Shown: in pieces, positions 8,630 to 16,624 of the stretch
Position numbering within the stretch: position 1 is the first letter of the stretch
How the letters are laid out: each line of letters begins with the position of its first letter
Origin: Chryseobacterium sp. OV279
Lineage (GTDB): Bacteria > Bacteroidota > Bacteroidia > Flavobacteriales > Weeksellaceae
Direction: 5' to 3'
Assembly: GCF_900128945.1 (NCBI RefSeq)
Contig: NZ_FQUD01000001.1
Location: forward strand, 1,144,431-1,208,430
DNA length: 64,000 bases
Translations under genes and position numbers: made by a program
Notes under the pieces: generated by a model
What the model was told of the DNA's origin: nothing
Seen by the model: the letters and a program-made list of their open reading frames with translations, nothing else
The model's database searches: none

Positions 8630-9233
8630 ATTGTAGATGTTGGTGTAAACAATATAAGAAAAAATACGGAAAATATAAAATCTACTGGCTGGTATCGACT
8701 CTAATTTAAAATATTATCTTTAAAAATGAGGTCTTTGATTAATTATTTTATTCCCATGGATTTCGCAGATTTTCACAAATGATTCGGTTATTTTTTTGAA
8801 ACATTAAGATTAGTGAAGGAGGTTAGAAAAGTTAAGAGAAATCTAAAGATTTTTTAATCCGTAATCCTTAAAACAAGGCTTTCTTAATGATCTTAAAAAC
8901 TTAATTCCAATCTTAATGGTTCAAATTTTATCCATAAAAATCTGTGATTTTTAAATCTTAGGTGTTCTTTTTATCCTCGATACATTTAACTTAAAAATAA
9001 CTAAAGTGTTTAAAACTTTTGCGTCTTTTGTGGTTGATTATGTATTGACCACGGATTTCACAGATGAACACAGATGATTGAGGATATTTTTTATGGTTTT
9101 GTTATTATAAAAATCTAAGATTTTTGGAAAACTTGTGTGCTCTCTATATGGTTTTTATTGTCAACTTCTATTAATCTAAAATGTTTAAAAAACTTTTGTG
9201 CCTTTTGTGGTTGAAAATAATTGTTGTTGAAGT
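8630..9233. repeat. Intergenic region with two kinds of dispersed repeat (family E)
   Basis: About 600 bases without a gene. Two related pieces carry ATGGATTTCGCAGATTTTCA (8755-8774) and CACGGATTTCACAGATGAAC (9049-9068). Two others carry TTTAAAACTTTTGCGTCTTT (9010-9029) and TTTAAAAAACTTTTGTGCCT (9182-9201), each followed by TTTGTGGTTGA. The order (E1, E2, E1, E2-like) suggests an imperfect duplication. A similar word occurs at 58225-58262. No promoter or ORF with support. Confidence 0.55.
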
Positions 9234-10142
9234 TTACAATTCCACCTTCTGTCTTCTAAACATTTCCGGTTTGTAATTAATAATAAAAACACCACAGATA
9301 ATCATGGCTGCTGCAAGGATAAATTTAATGGAAATTTTTTCATCCATGATCAGCCAGCCCAAAAATATAGCAATAATGGTATTCACATAGGCCAGTATGG
9401 AAACCTGAACAGGAGATATTTTGGTTAAAGCATAATGGAACGCAAAAAATGCTGCGACAGAACCAAAAACAGACAGATAAATCATTGCTGAGATACTTTT
9501 TAAAGACCAGTTTCCAAAGTTATAGTTTTCTGAAAACAGGAAGGCAAAAATAATCTGTACAACGCCTGCAAACAGGAACTGATAAAACAGGTTCAGCGTG
9601 ATATTGCCGCTCTGTATATTGAGTTTCTTAGTGAAAATAGTTCCTGAGGCCCATCCTGCAATCGCACAGAAAAGAAAGATCATTCCCATTCTGTATTCCG
9701 GATTGGCAAGATCCTGTATGCCATCCCAGAAAATAAAAAGAATACCGCTGAAACACAGCAGAACACCGGCCAGCGCCCTGAAACTGAACTTTTGAAGACC
9801 CACCGCCAGACTTCCCAGGAATACCAGAATCGGAGAACAGGCACTGATTAATGAAGCCAGGCTACTGGATACGGTTTCCTCAGCTACTGTGGTCATTCCG
9901 TTCGCCACGATCAGCATCAGAGAGGCGAAAACAATCTGATAGCCTAAATTTTTCCAGCCTATCCATTTAAACTCTTTTCTTGAAAGAAGTACCACAAGCA
10001 TGATCAGTGCTGCCAAAAACTGACGGATCCCAGCTACGAACCATGCAGGAATAGTTTCCACGGCAACACGTATCGCTAAAAATGTAGTTCCCCAAACAAT
10101 GGCAACGGTGAGAACGGCAAAAAGAAGTTTGTAATCTTTCAA
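9234..10142 (-). CDS. EamA/DMT family drug/metabolite exporter
   Basis: About 302 residues with ten membrane helices in two EamA repeats (residues 5-130 and 145-285; signatures VAIVWGTTFLAIRVAVETIP and FGSVAAFFAFHYALTKISPVQVSILAY). Such inner-membrane proteins export metabolites, amino acids or nucleosides; the substrate is unknown. I place the start at the TTG complementary to 10140-10142 because the reading frame upstream has no ATG close to the first helix, runs through a repeat element, and a promoter box (10165-10172) lies just upstream. A longer frame opens at 10358 but its first 72 residues look like translated repeat. Confidence 0.82.
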   Translation of the reverse strand: MKDYKLLFAVLTVAIVWGTTFLAIRVAVETIPAWFVAGIRQFLAALIMLVVLLSRKEFKWIGWKNLGYQIVFASLMLIVANGMTTVAEETVSSSLASLISACSPILVFLGSLAVGLQKFSFRALAGVLLCFSGILFIFWDGIQDLANPEYRMGMIFLFCAIAGWASGTIFTKKLNIQSGNITLNLFYQFLFAGVVQIIFAFLFSENYNFGNWSLKSISAMIYLSVFGSVAAFFAFHYALTKISPVQVSILAYVNTIIAIFLGWLIMDEKISIKFILAAAMIICGVFIINYKPEMFRRQKVEL

Positions 10143-10164
10143 GGTGAATGTATCGTATAACAGA

Positions 10165-10172
10165 CAAATATA
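10165..10172 (-). promoter_or_regulatory. -7 promoter box of the DMT exporter
   Basis: TATATTTG on the minus strand fits TAnnTTTG. Expected transcription start is about 16 bases before the TTG start at 10142, which supports that start over the longer frame. Confidence 0.5.
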
Positions 10173-10241
10173 CCTGTTCTGAAATGAACCGGATGGGTAC
10201 AGTTTGTGTGATTTTAGCTGATACAGATGAAGAAGCAGAAT

Positions 10242-10380
10242 GGGAGAGGGAAGAGGGAGGCTGGAAGTTATTGATGCTCGTTTGATGACTACAGTTCTTA
10301 TAAAATAATTGAAAAGAGAGTGAGGTATAGTTGTCCTCTTAAACTCAATAACTTCCATCTTCCAGCCTCCTTCTTCCTTA
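10242..10380. repeat. Inverted purine-rich repeat D1
   Basis: Left arm about 10242-10273 (GGGAGAGGGAAGAGGGAGGC and on to GGAAGTTATT) and right arm 10347-10380 (AATAACTTCCATCTTCCAGC and on) are largely complementary around a 73-base loop. The right arm ends 3 bases from the stop codon of the oxidoreductase at 10384. Same element as 15819-15960. Confidence 0.75.
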
Positions 10381-10383
10381 CTT

Positions 10384-11388
10384 TTAACAGCAAATCACTA
10401 TTTTCCCTGATGCTTTTCCGCTTTCCAGCAATGAGTAGGCCTCATCTGCCTGCTCCAATGAATAGGATTGGGAATACAGCTGAACTTTTACTTTTCCGGT
10501 TTCCAGAAGGAGAGCTGCTTCTTTTAAAATATCACCATGATGTTTTTTTCGTTCTCCTGACAGAAGAGGATAGAGAGTGAAAACTCCGGAATATTTTGCA
10601 TTTCTGAAAGACAATGGAGCGAGGCTGTGTGTGCCCCATCCGAGAATGCTGACCACATGTCCCGTATATTGTTTTACCACACGAAAGGAATGATCCAGCA
10701 CGCTACCCCCAACCGTGTCAACGACTGCATCGAAGCCTGATCCGTTGGTAAATTGCTGCACATACTGATCAACCGATAAAACGGTGTAGTCAATAGGTTC
10801 AGCACCATATTTTCTGATCTGTTCCGAACGGTCTGGTTTTACCGTTGTGTACACTTTTGCTCCTTTTGCCACAGCGATTTGTACTGCTATATGACCCACG
10901 CCTCCTGCGCCTCCATGAATCAAGACCGTTTGGTTGGGTTGGATGTTGATCTGATCTACAAGTGCTTCCCAAGCTGTAATGAATATCAAAGGGATTGCGG
11001 CAGCTTCCTGAAATGAAATATTTTTTGGTTTTAAACTGATATGTTCAGCATCAGCTGTAATGTATTCTGCTAAAGTTCCCTGATGACCACCAATGCCGCC
11101 TGCCATTCCGAAAACTTCGTCACCCATTTTAAAATCATTGACGTTTTTCCCTGTTTCTACAACAATTCCAGACATATCAATTCCCAATATTGCAGGAAGG
11201 GTTACCCGAGCGTGAGCAGCCTGACCGTTTTTTATTTTAAGGTCTAAAGGATTCAGTCCGGCTGCTTTTATTTTAATTAAAACCTGATGGTCTTTTGGTT
11301 TAGGCAGATCAATATCCTTCATGACAAAAGGTTTTCCGAACTCCTCTGTGATAAGGGCTTTCATTGTTTCGTTGTGGTTTGAATTCAT
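10384..11388 (-). CDS. NADP-dependent zinc-free MDR oxidoreductase (quinone-oxidoreductase-like)
   Basis: About 334 residues from the ATG at 11388. GroES-like N-terminal domain (MKALITEEFGKPF; GIDMSGIVVETGKNV) and Rossmann domain with the cofactor motif LIHGGAGGVGHIAVQIA near residue 150. The zinc-binding cysteines and histidines of alcohol dehydrogenases are absent, so it belongs with quinone oxidoreductase / zeta-crystallin types that reduce quinones or enones using NADPH. Alternative starts are ATG at 11412 and 11364; the A-rich stretch before 11388 made me prefer it. It is divergent from an AraC regulator (11476), likely its controller. Confidence 0.88.
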   Translation of the reverse strand: MNSNHNETMKALITEEFGKPFVMKDIDLPKPKDHQVLIKIKAAGLNPLDLKIKNGQAAHARVTLPAILGIDMSGIVVETGKNVNDFKMGDEVFGMAGGIGGHQGTLAEYITADAEHISLKPKNISFQEAAAIPLIFITAWEALVDQINIQPNQTVLIHGGAGGVGHIAVQIAVAKGAKVYTTVKPDRSEQIRKYGAEPIDYTVLSVDQYVQQFTNGSGFDAVVDTVGGSVLDHSFRVVKQYTGHVVSILGWGTHSLAPLSFRNAKYSGVFTLYPLLSGERKKHHGDILKEAALLLETGKVKVQLYSQSYSLEQADEAYSLLESGKASGKIVICC

Positions 11389-11475
11389 TGTTTTCTTTTT
11401 TTGATCATACAAAGTTCTGTACTATAACGTCTTGAAATGTTGTATTTTTACATGATAAAAGGGTATAATATTGTC

Positions 11476-12306
11476 ATGAAAAAAGATTTTATTCACCATC
11501 CGTTTGAACTGGATTTGAAAGAACCGATGGATGTCTGTCCAAGAGGTGGGCATAGCGTTAGTTTTTTTGAATTGGTTTATATTATTTCAGGGACGGGAAT
11601 ACAGGATATTAATGGGAACGAATTTCCTTACCAGTCCGGAAATCTTTTTCTGCTTGTCCCGGAAGATTCACATCATTTTACTTTTACAACAAAGACTCAG
11701 CTGTTTTTTATAAGATTCAATAAAGTATTCCTGCAGACCAAGCATATGACGACAACTTTCCTGAAGCGGCTTGAACAGACGTTTTCCAATCATACTTTCC
11801 AGGGACCGGTGATCAAAGGGAAGGATAATGAAATGATGATTAAAAATCTGATGGAAAACCTGATGACTGAAATGAAAAGTAAAAATCTGTACACGGGTGA
11901 AATGATTCAGCTGCTGGTGCAGGCTGTTCTTACAAGTGTCGCGCAAAATCTGATGAAAGAGGATATTGTACAAGTAAATGAAATGACCGATCATAAAGCG
12001 GCAGACATTATCCAATATGTGCACAGACATATTTATGAGCCTAAAAAACTGACAGGGGAGCACATCAACAATATATTTGGGATCTCTAAAACTTATGTGG
12101 GACGTTATTTTAAAAATAATACCGGAAAAACGTTAAATGAATATACCGCCCAATATAAGATGGGCCTTATTGAAAACCGTTTAAAATACAGTGATATGCG
12201 CATCAGTGAAATCGCAGATGAATTCGGATTTACAGATAAAAGTCATCTGAACCGCTTTTTCAAAAAGCTGAAAGGAATTTCACCTTCTGCATTCAGGAAT
12301 GAATAG
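11476..12306 (+). CDS. AraC family transcriptional regulator
   Basis: About 276 residues. N-terminal cupin-like sensor domain (residues 5-100, HSVSFFELVYIISGTG; FPYQSGNLFLLVPEDSHHF) and C-terminal double helix-turn-helix (175-276; ITEIADEF-like ISEIADEFGFTDKSHLNRFFKKLKG). Start chosen at the ATG 11476 (MKKDFIHHPFELD); ATGs at 11452 and 11437 are in frame. The gene is divergent from the MDR oxidoreductase with about 90 bases between, the usual layout for a local regulator of a detoxification enzyme. The ligand is unknown. Confidence 0.87.
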   Translation: MKKDFIHHPFELDLKEPMDVCPRGGHSVSFFELVYIISGTGIQDINGNEFPYQSGNLFLLVPEDSHHFTFTTKTQLFFIRFNKVFLQTKHMTTTFLKRLEQTFSNHTFQGPVIKGKDNEMMIKNLMENLMTEMKSKNLYTGEMIQLLVQAVLTSVAQNLMKEDIVQVNEMTDHKAADIIQYVHRHIYEPKKLTGEHINNIFGISKTYVGRYFKNNTGKTLNEYTAQYKMGLIENRLKYSDMRISEIADEFGFTDKSHLNRFFKKLKGISPSAFRNE

Positions 12307-12338
12307 ACTTGTGATTTTAAAAAAAGACTTTTATTCTT

Positions 12339-12346
12339 TATCTTTG
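12339..12346 (+). promoter_or_regulatory. -7 promoter box of purE
   Basis: TATCTTTG fits TAnnTTTG, 21 bases upstream of the ATG at 12368. It gives purE its own promoter after the AraC gene. Confidence 0.5.
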
Positions 12347-12367
12347 AAGATCTAATAAAAATTGAAG

Positions 12368-12871
12368 ATGGTAGGAATTATTATGGGCAGCCAGAGCGAT
12401 CTGCCGATCATGGAACAGGCTGCAAATTTTTTGAAAAGCCTGGATATTCCATACGAACTGACGGTAGTTTCGGCGCACAGAACGCCTGAAAGAATGTTTG
12501 ACTATGCTAAAACAGCGAAAGAAAGAGGTTTGAAAGTGATCATCGCCGGAGCGGGAGGAGCTGCACACCTTCCGGGAATGGTAGCGAGCTGCACGACTTT
12601 ACCGGTAATCGGAGTTCCGATTTTGTCAAGTAATTCTATTGACGGCTGGGATTCTGTTTTGTCTATCCTTCAGATGCCAGGCGGAATTCCTGTGGCAACG
12701 GTTGCGTTAAACGGAGCACTGAATGCGGGAATTTTAGCGGTAAAGATTCTGGGAAGTTCCGATGACGCTGTGGCAGAAAACCTTCAGAAGTATCAGGATT
12801 CGCTGAAAGATAAAGTGCTGGGAACAGTGGATGATATCAAAGCAAAGCATCCGAATCATTTTGATTTGTAA
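12368..12871 (+). CDS. purE: 5-(carboxyamino)imidazole ribonucleotide mutase
   Basis: PurE class I moves the carboxyl of N5-CAIR (made by PurK) to give CAIR in purine synthesis. About 167 residues, normal length. Signature MVGIIMGSQSDLPIM at the start, SAHRTPERM with the catalytic histidine around residue 44, GAGGAAHLPGMVA, and the LPVIGVPI strand. I start at ATG 12368; a TTG two codons earlier is possible. The gene stands alone between the AraC gene and a large hairpin, 10 kb from purK. Function is certain. Confidence 0.96.
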   Translation: MVGIIMGSQSDLPIMEQAANFLKSLDIPYELTVVSAHRTPERMFDYAKTAKERGLKVIIAGAGGAAHLPGMVASCTTLPVIGVPILSSNSIDGWDSVLSILQMPGGIPVATVALNGALNAGILAVKILGSSDDAVAENLQKYQDSLKDKVLGTVDDIKAKHPNHFDL

Positions 12872-12881
12872 TAAGATAATG

Positions 12882-12932
12882 ATCATATAAAGCTGCGGCC
12901 TCATCGAAGATGAGGCCGCAGCTTTATATGAT
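12882..12932. terminator. Perfect 24-bp inverted repeat hairpin after purE
   Basis: Arms 12882-12905 and 12909-12932 are perfectly complementary around a 3-base loop (GAA); the inner part is GC-rich (GCTGCGGCCTCATC). There is no T run, so it may be a transcript-end stabiliser or a processing signal as well as a terminator. It begins 10 bases after the stop codon. Confidence 0.8.
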
Positions 12933-12961
12933 ACTTCCTGATATTTTTAAAAATGAGATCA

Positions 12962-12990
12962 AAAAACGCTTCGGTTATTGAAGCGTTTTT
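12962..12990. terminator. Bidirectional terminator
   Basis: AAAAACGCTTC (12962-12972) / GAAGCGTTTTT (12980-12990), A and T runs on both sides, placed between purE and the convergent YiaA-like gene. Confidence 0.85.
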
Positions 12991-12999
12991 ATTTTAAAT

Positions 13000-13392
13000 T
13001 TATTCCTGGGCCATATTGTCCCGTGTATTTTTCTGAACGGAAATAGCTCCGAAAAGAGCGAGGAGAAATGCAAATGCATAAAATCCTTTTTCGCTCGGAA
13101 GTATAGTGGCATTCCAAAGTCCAATAGCCAGCAACACGATAGAAGAAAGCGTTGCAAACCAACAGATCCCGTAATAAATATCCGTCACCGGAATATTCTC
13201 AAGTCTGTCACGAACCGCTTTCTGCAGAGAAACTACGGCAAAAAGACCATACAAAAGGATGGTAAAATAATATCCTTTTTCATTCAACAGCATTTCAGCT
13301 CTGGCAAGGCCTACAATGAAACCTATCATTCCTGCTCCCAATGCTACCCAAGACGCGGCTACGAATGCATTCGATACTCTTTGTTTTTTCAT
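13000..13392 (-). CDS. YiaA/YiaB-family inner membrane protein
   Basis: 130 residues from the ATG at 13392 (MKKQRVSNAFVAASW). Two copies of a two-helix unit: residues 8-50 (ASWVALGAGMIGFIVGLARA ... GYYFTILLYGLFAVVSLQKAVRD) and 70-125 (ICWFATLSSIVLLAIGLWNA ... GFYAFAFLLALFGAISVQKNTRD). This doubled unit with conserved NAxxxxxEKGFY and SxQKxxRD is the YiaAB domain; the function is not known. A longer frame from 13431 adds 13 residues that look untranslated. Confidence 0.85.
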   Translation of the reverse strand: MKKQRVSNAFVAASWVALGAGMIGFIVGLARAEMLLNEKGYYFTILLYGLFAVVSLQKAVRDRLENIPVTDIYYGICWFATLSSIVLLAIGLWNATILPSEKGFYAFAFLLALFGAISVQKNTRDNMAQE

Positions 13393-13503
13393 GTATTTTC
13401 TGTTTTTATTTGAGAGGGCTAATATATTCATTTTTTATAAATATAGATCTGCCAAAAGTGAAATATGGGAAAAACACGGAACAGATGTATTATTCACTTT
13501 AGA

Positions 13504-13573
13504 TTTTGGCTAAAGCCGGGTGATTTTGTTTTATAGTAGAAGCGGACTAAAGTCCGCTCCTATTGAATATCTG
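13504..13573 (-). repeat. REP-like bipartite palindrome C1
   Basis: Contains AGCGGACT-aa-AGTCCGCT (13541-13558) and GGCTAAAGCC (13508-13517). It is the reverse orientation of copies at 52263 and 53562, including the flanking TTCAATAGG word. Confidence 0.75.
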
Positions 13574-13743
13574 TAAGGATGATGATCCATAATCCAACAT
13601 TCATCATTTTCTCCCTAGTCCCGATAGCAGCGGTTACCCCACAGCAGCAAGGGTCAGGCTTTGGGGCGAGGAGTATGAGCGGATAGCGGGATACAGCTCC
13701 TGAAAGAATGGGCAAGTAATATGCTGAACTGAGCACAAAAAGA

Positions 13744-13775
13744 AAAAGACTTTCCAGAAATCTGAAAAGTCTTTT
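13744..13775 (-). terminator. Terminator of ahcY
   Basis: AAAAGACTTT (13744-13753) and AAAGTCTTTT (13766-13775) form a stem with one internal mismatch; on the minus strand it is followed by a T-rich tract. It lies 22 bases past the ahcY stop. Confidence 0.75.
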
Positions 13776-13796
13776 ATGATATATGATTTAAAAATC

Positions 13797-15110
13797 TTAG
13801 TATCTGTAGTATTCAGGCTTGAATGGCCCTTTTGCGTCTACACCGATATACTCAGCCTGTTCCGGAGAAAGAGTTTCCAGTTCAACGCTTAATTTTTTAA
13901 GGTGTAAAGCCGCTACTTTTTCATCTAAATGCTTAGGAAGCATATATACTTCGTTTCCGTAAGCAGCAGAATTTGTCCAAAGTTCGATCTGAGCCAGAGT
14001 CTGGTTAGAGAAAGAGTTAGACATTACGAAACTTGGGTGTCCTGTAGCACAACCTAAGTTTACCAGTCTACCTTCTGCAAGGATGATTACTTCCTTACCT
14101 TCGATCGTGTAGATGTCTACCTGTGGCTTCACTTCAGATTTAGTATGACCGTAGTTTTTGTTTAACCAAGCCATATCGATTTCATTATCGAAGTGACCGA
14201 TGTTACAAACAACCGCTTTATCTTTCATTTTAAGGAAATGCTCTCCTCTTACAATGTTGAAGTTACCGGTAGTCGTGATCACGATATCAGCGTTGTCTAC
14301 AACAGTGTCCAGTCTTTTTACTTCATAACCGTCCATTGCAGCCTGAAGCGCACAGATTGGGTCAATTTCAGTAACCGTAACGATAGAACCAGCTCCTCTG
14401 AAAGATGCAGCAGTACCTTTACCTACGTCTCCGTATCCGCAAACTACCACTCTTTTTCCTGCAAGCATAAGGTCTGTAGCTCTTCTTACAGCATCTACTG
14501 CAGATTCTTTACATCCGTATTTGTTGTCGAACTTAGATTTAGTTACTGAATCGTTTACGTTGATAGCAGGCATTACTAAAGTTCCGTTCTTCATTCTTTC
14601 GTACAGTCTGTGTACACCTGTCGTGGTTTCTTCAGAAAGTCCTTTGATATCTTTTGTGAATTCAGGGTATTTATCGAAAACCATGTTCGTTAAATCTCCA
14701 CCATCATCAAGGATCATGTTCAATGGTTTTCTGTCTTCACCAAAGAATAAAGTCTGCTCAATACACCAGTCAAATTCTTCCTCGTTCAGACCTTTCCAGG
14801 CATAAACCGGAATTCCTGCAGCAGCAATAGCAGCAGCAGCGTGATCCTGTGTAGAGAAAATATTACAAGAAGACCATGTAACTTCAGCTCCTAAAGCTAC
14901 CAAAGTCTCGATAAGCACAGCCGTTTGAATCGTCATGTGAAGACATCCGGCAATTCTTGCCCCTTTTAATGGCTGAGACGGTCCGTATTCTTCGCGGATA
15001 GACATCAAACCTGGCATTTCTGCTTCTGCAAGGGTAATTTCTTTTCTTCCCCATTCTGCTAGGGATATGTCCTTCACTTTGTAAGGAACGTATTGTGTTG
15101 TAGTACTCAT
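13797..15110 (-). CDS. ahcY: Adenosylhomocysteinase
   Basis: Hydrolyses S-adenosylhomocysteine to adenosine and homocysteine, removing the inhibitor of methyltransferases. 437 residues, the normal length. The N-terminal substrate domain has the family motifs ([30 protein letters not shown]), the central NAD domain has the Rossmann motif [19 protein letters not shown] near residue 225, and the C terminus ends [10 protein letters not shown], the tail that completes the NAD site of the next subunit. A promoter box TAATTTTG lies on the minus strand at 15150-15157. Cytosolic, methionine cycle. It is close to but not co-oriented with the heme gene at 15277. Confidence 0.98.
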   Translation of the reverse strand: MSTTTQYVPYKVKDISLAEWGRKEITLAEAEMPGLMSIREEYGPSQPLKGARIAGCLHMTIQTAVLIETLVALGAEVTWSSCNIFSTQDHAAAAIAAAGIPVYAWKGLNEEEFDWCIEQTLFFGEDRKPLNMILDDGGDLTNMVFDKYPEFTKDIKGLSEETTTGVHRLYERMKNGTLVMPAINVNDSVTKSKFDNKYGCKESAVDAVRRATDLMLAGKRVVVCGYGDVGKGTAASFRGAGSIVTVTEIDPICALQAAMDGYEVKRLDTVVDNADIVITTTGNFNIVRGEHFLKMKDKAVVCNIGHFDNEIDMAWLNKNYGHTKSEVKPQVDIYTIEGKEVIILAEGRLVNLGCATGHPSFVMSNSFSNQTLAQIELWTNSAAYGNEVYMLPKHLDEKVAALHLKKLSVELETLSPEQAEYIGVDAKGPFKPEYYRY

Positions 15111-15149
15111 ATGTAATGAATAAATTTAAATTCAGTTGATAACGAAACG

Positions 15150-15157
15150 CAAAATTA
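15150..15157 (-). promoter_or_regulatory. -7 promoter box of ahcY
   Basis: TAATTTTG on the minus strand, about 40 bases before the ahcY start codon. Confidence 0.5.
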
Positions 15158-15227
15158 CAATTAATAATTTAGATAAAAAAACGGCAAATCAAGTTGGCTT
15201 TTATGAGATTATACATAGATAAAAATT

Positions 15228-15246
15228 ATTTAGTCTTAATCTAAAT
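15228..15246. promoter_or_regulatory. Candidate Fur box upstream of the heme-protein gene
   Basis: ATTTAG-tcttaat-CTAAAT, with arms extended to TTATTTAG/CTAAATAA (15226-15248). The layout and arm sequence are those I recall for Fur boxes of Flavobacteriia (ATTTAG-n7-CTAAAT). It ends 4 bases before the -7 box of a HutZ/HugZ-type gene, so bound repressor would cover the promoter. Confidence 0.7.
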
Positions 15247-15249
15247 AAC

Positions 15250-15257
15250 TATTTTTG
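15250..15257 (+). promoter_or_regulatory. -7 promoter box of the heme-protein gene
   Basis: TATTTTTG fits TAnnTTTG and lies 20 bases upstream of the ATG at 15277, right after the Fur-like palindrome. Confidence 0.6.
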
Positions 15258-15276
15258 TGGGATAAAATTTTATACT

Positions 15277-15807
15277 ATGAATCATACAAATACCCAGGAA
15301 GAAGCTAACAGAAAAGCAAAACCGGTAGCTCCAAAAGTAAAAGAACTGATAGAACGTACCAAAAGTGTGATTTTGGCTACGGTAGATGCGGAAGGAACTC
15401 CTAATTCGAGCTATGCACCTTTTGTACAGGTAGATAATACATTATATATTCTGGTATCTTTCATGGCTAAACATACCAAAAACCTTGCTGACGGAAGAAA
15501 AACCTCAGTTATGTTCATTGAAGATGAATCTGCGACCAAACAGATCTACGCACGTGAGCGTCTAACAATTGAAGCAGCAACTTCACAGATTGAAAGAGAT
15601 TCTGAAATCTGGAACACCGTTGTAACCAAATTGAAAGAAACACACGGAAAAGTAGTGGATGTTATTGCTGAAATGCAGGATTTCATTCTGATCGCTTTAC
15701 AGCCGGTAAAAGGTTCTTATGTAAATGGTTTTGGAAGTGCTTATTTTGTAGATGAAAATCTTGAAATTCTTGAGCATAGAAATGATGTGAATCATCAGTC
15801 TAAGTAA
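15277..15807 (+). CDS. HutZ/HugZ-like heme utilisation protein (pyridoxamine-phosphate-oxidase fold)
   Basis: 176 residues with the split-barrel flavin/heme fold. The run LATVDAEGTPNSSYAPFVQV (residues 31-50) followed by YILVSFMAKHTKNLADGRKTSVMFIEDE and ARERLTIEA is the signature of HutZ/HugZ proteins, which bind or break down heme so that iron can be used. The C-terminal DUF2470 heme-ligand domain of longer HugZ proteins is absent; the short form is closer to HutZ. A candidate Fur box overlaps the promoter, which fits iron control. No heme transporter gene is adjacent. Whether it degrades heme or only binds it cannot be seen. Confidence 0.8.
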   Translation: MNHTNTQEEANRKAKPVAPKVKELIERTKSVILATVDAEGTPNSSYAPFVQVDNTLYILVSFMAKHTKNLADGRKTSVMFIEDESATKQIYARERLTIEAATSQIERDSEIWNTVVTKLKETHGKVVDVIAEMQDFILIALQPVKGSYVNGFGSAYFVDENLEILEHRNDVNHQSK

Positions 15808-15818
15808 TATATTAAGAA

Positions 15819-15960
15819 TGGGAGAGGGAAGCGGGGAGATGGAAGTTGATAACGGTTAAGTAAAGAATAATATTTTTTAATAGATTCTTTGTCATCAAAA
15901 CTTCAAAAGTTAATGGGCAAACGAACACTAACTTCCATCTTCGCGCTTCCTTCTCCCTTC
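15819..15960. repeat. Inverted purine-rich repeat D2
   Basis: Left arm 15819-15853 (GGGAGAGGGAAGCGGGGAGA then GGAAGTTGATAACG) and right arm 15928-15960 (CTAACTTCCATCTTCGCGCT then TCCTTCTCCC). It begins 11 bases after the stop of the heme gene. Same family and same placing relative to a stop codon as D1 and D3. Confidence 0.75.
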
Positions 15961-16009
15961 TTCTTTCATCTTCCACATCTTTTTACTACTTTTATCGAAT
16001 AAAAAAATA

Positions 16010-16624
16010 ATGCCTCTTTACCGCGATTTTTCAGATGATACTGCCACCATTCTTGTATGGAAATATGACGAAACTGAAGAACTTGATATCCACAAGCTTC
16101 TGGAACCGGAAAATGCGGAAAAGGTAAAAGACTATCATCCGAAAAAACTGCAGGAGGTACTGATGGTGCGCAAACTTCTGAAAAGTTTAAAACCTCATTC
16201 CAAAATTTTATACAAAGAAAGAGAGCCTTTTCTTTCGCCCAAGGATGCCGAAATTTCCATCACGCATTCATTCCCTTTTGCCGCCATTGCAGTTTCCAAA
16301 AATAAAATAGGGATCGATATTGAGAAATTCAACCCAAAGATTTTAAGGGTTATCGATAAATTCACTTACGAAAACGAAAGAGGATTTATTCCCGCAGATA
16401 ATGAAGCTGCGTTCTATACTATTATATGGAGTGTAAAAGAAAGCATGTACAAGATCCATCACTCGAAATACTGGTCCCTGAAAAAGAATTATGAGGTGAA
16501 ACCTTTTGAGCTTAAACATCTTCATAAAATCAGCTGCAGGGTGTATGATGAACAGTTTTCTGACGAGTTCAAAGCGAGGGTGGAATTTTTTGACGATTAC
16601 TGTTTTACGATTGTGGAGGAATAG
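16010..16624 (+). CDS. 4-prime-phosphopantetheinyl transferase (Sfp type)
   Basis: 204 residues. Transfers phosphopantetheine from CoA to a serine of carrier proteins. Core motifs are present: SITHSF (residues 83-88), GIDIEKF (103-109, Mg-binding Asp and Glu) and WSVKESMYK (144-152, catalytic Glu and Lys). Sfp-type enzymes activate ACPs or non-ribosomal/polyketide carrier domains; no such cluster is in this window, so it could serve fatty-acid ACP if no AcpS exists. Its last 20 bases overlap the 3-prime end of the convergent FUSC gene. Confidence 0.9.
   Translation: MPLYRDFSDDTATILVWKYDETEELDIHKLLEPENAEKVKDYHPKKLQEVLMVRKLLKSLKPHSKILYKEREPFLSPKDAEISITHSFPFAAIAVSKNKIGIDIEKFNPKILRVIDKFTYENERGFIPADNEAAFYTIIWSVKESMYKIHHSKYWSLKKNYEVKPFELKHLHKISCRVYDEQFSDEFKARVEFFDDYCFTIVEE

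Larger units (their letters stand above)
13393..13796. other. Intergenic region with a REP-like element and a GC-rich block
   Basis: About 400 bases between two minus-strand genes. It holds REP-like copy C1 (13504-13573), a GC-rich block at about 13615-13700 unlike the surrounding AT-rich DNA (CCCGATAGCAGCGGTTACCC and GCGGATAGCGGGATACAGCT), and the ahcY terminator. No gene supported. Confidence 0.5.

Noticed and set aside
10143..10358. N-terminal 72-residue extension of the DMT exporter
   Set aside because: It crosses repeat D1 and lies upstream of the promoter box at 10165-10172; the peptide does not look like a membrane protein start.
14193..14549. Plus-strand frames opposite ahcY
   Set aside because: Shadow frames of a highly conserved gene on the minus strand.
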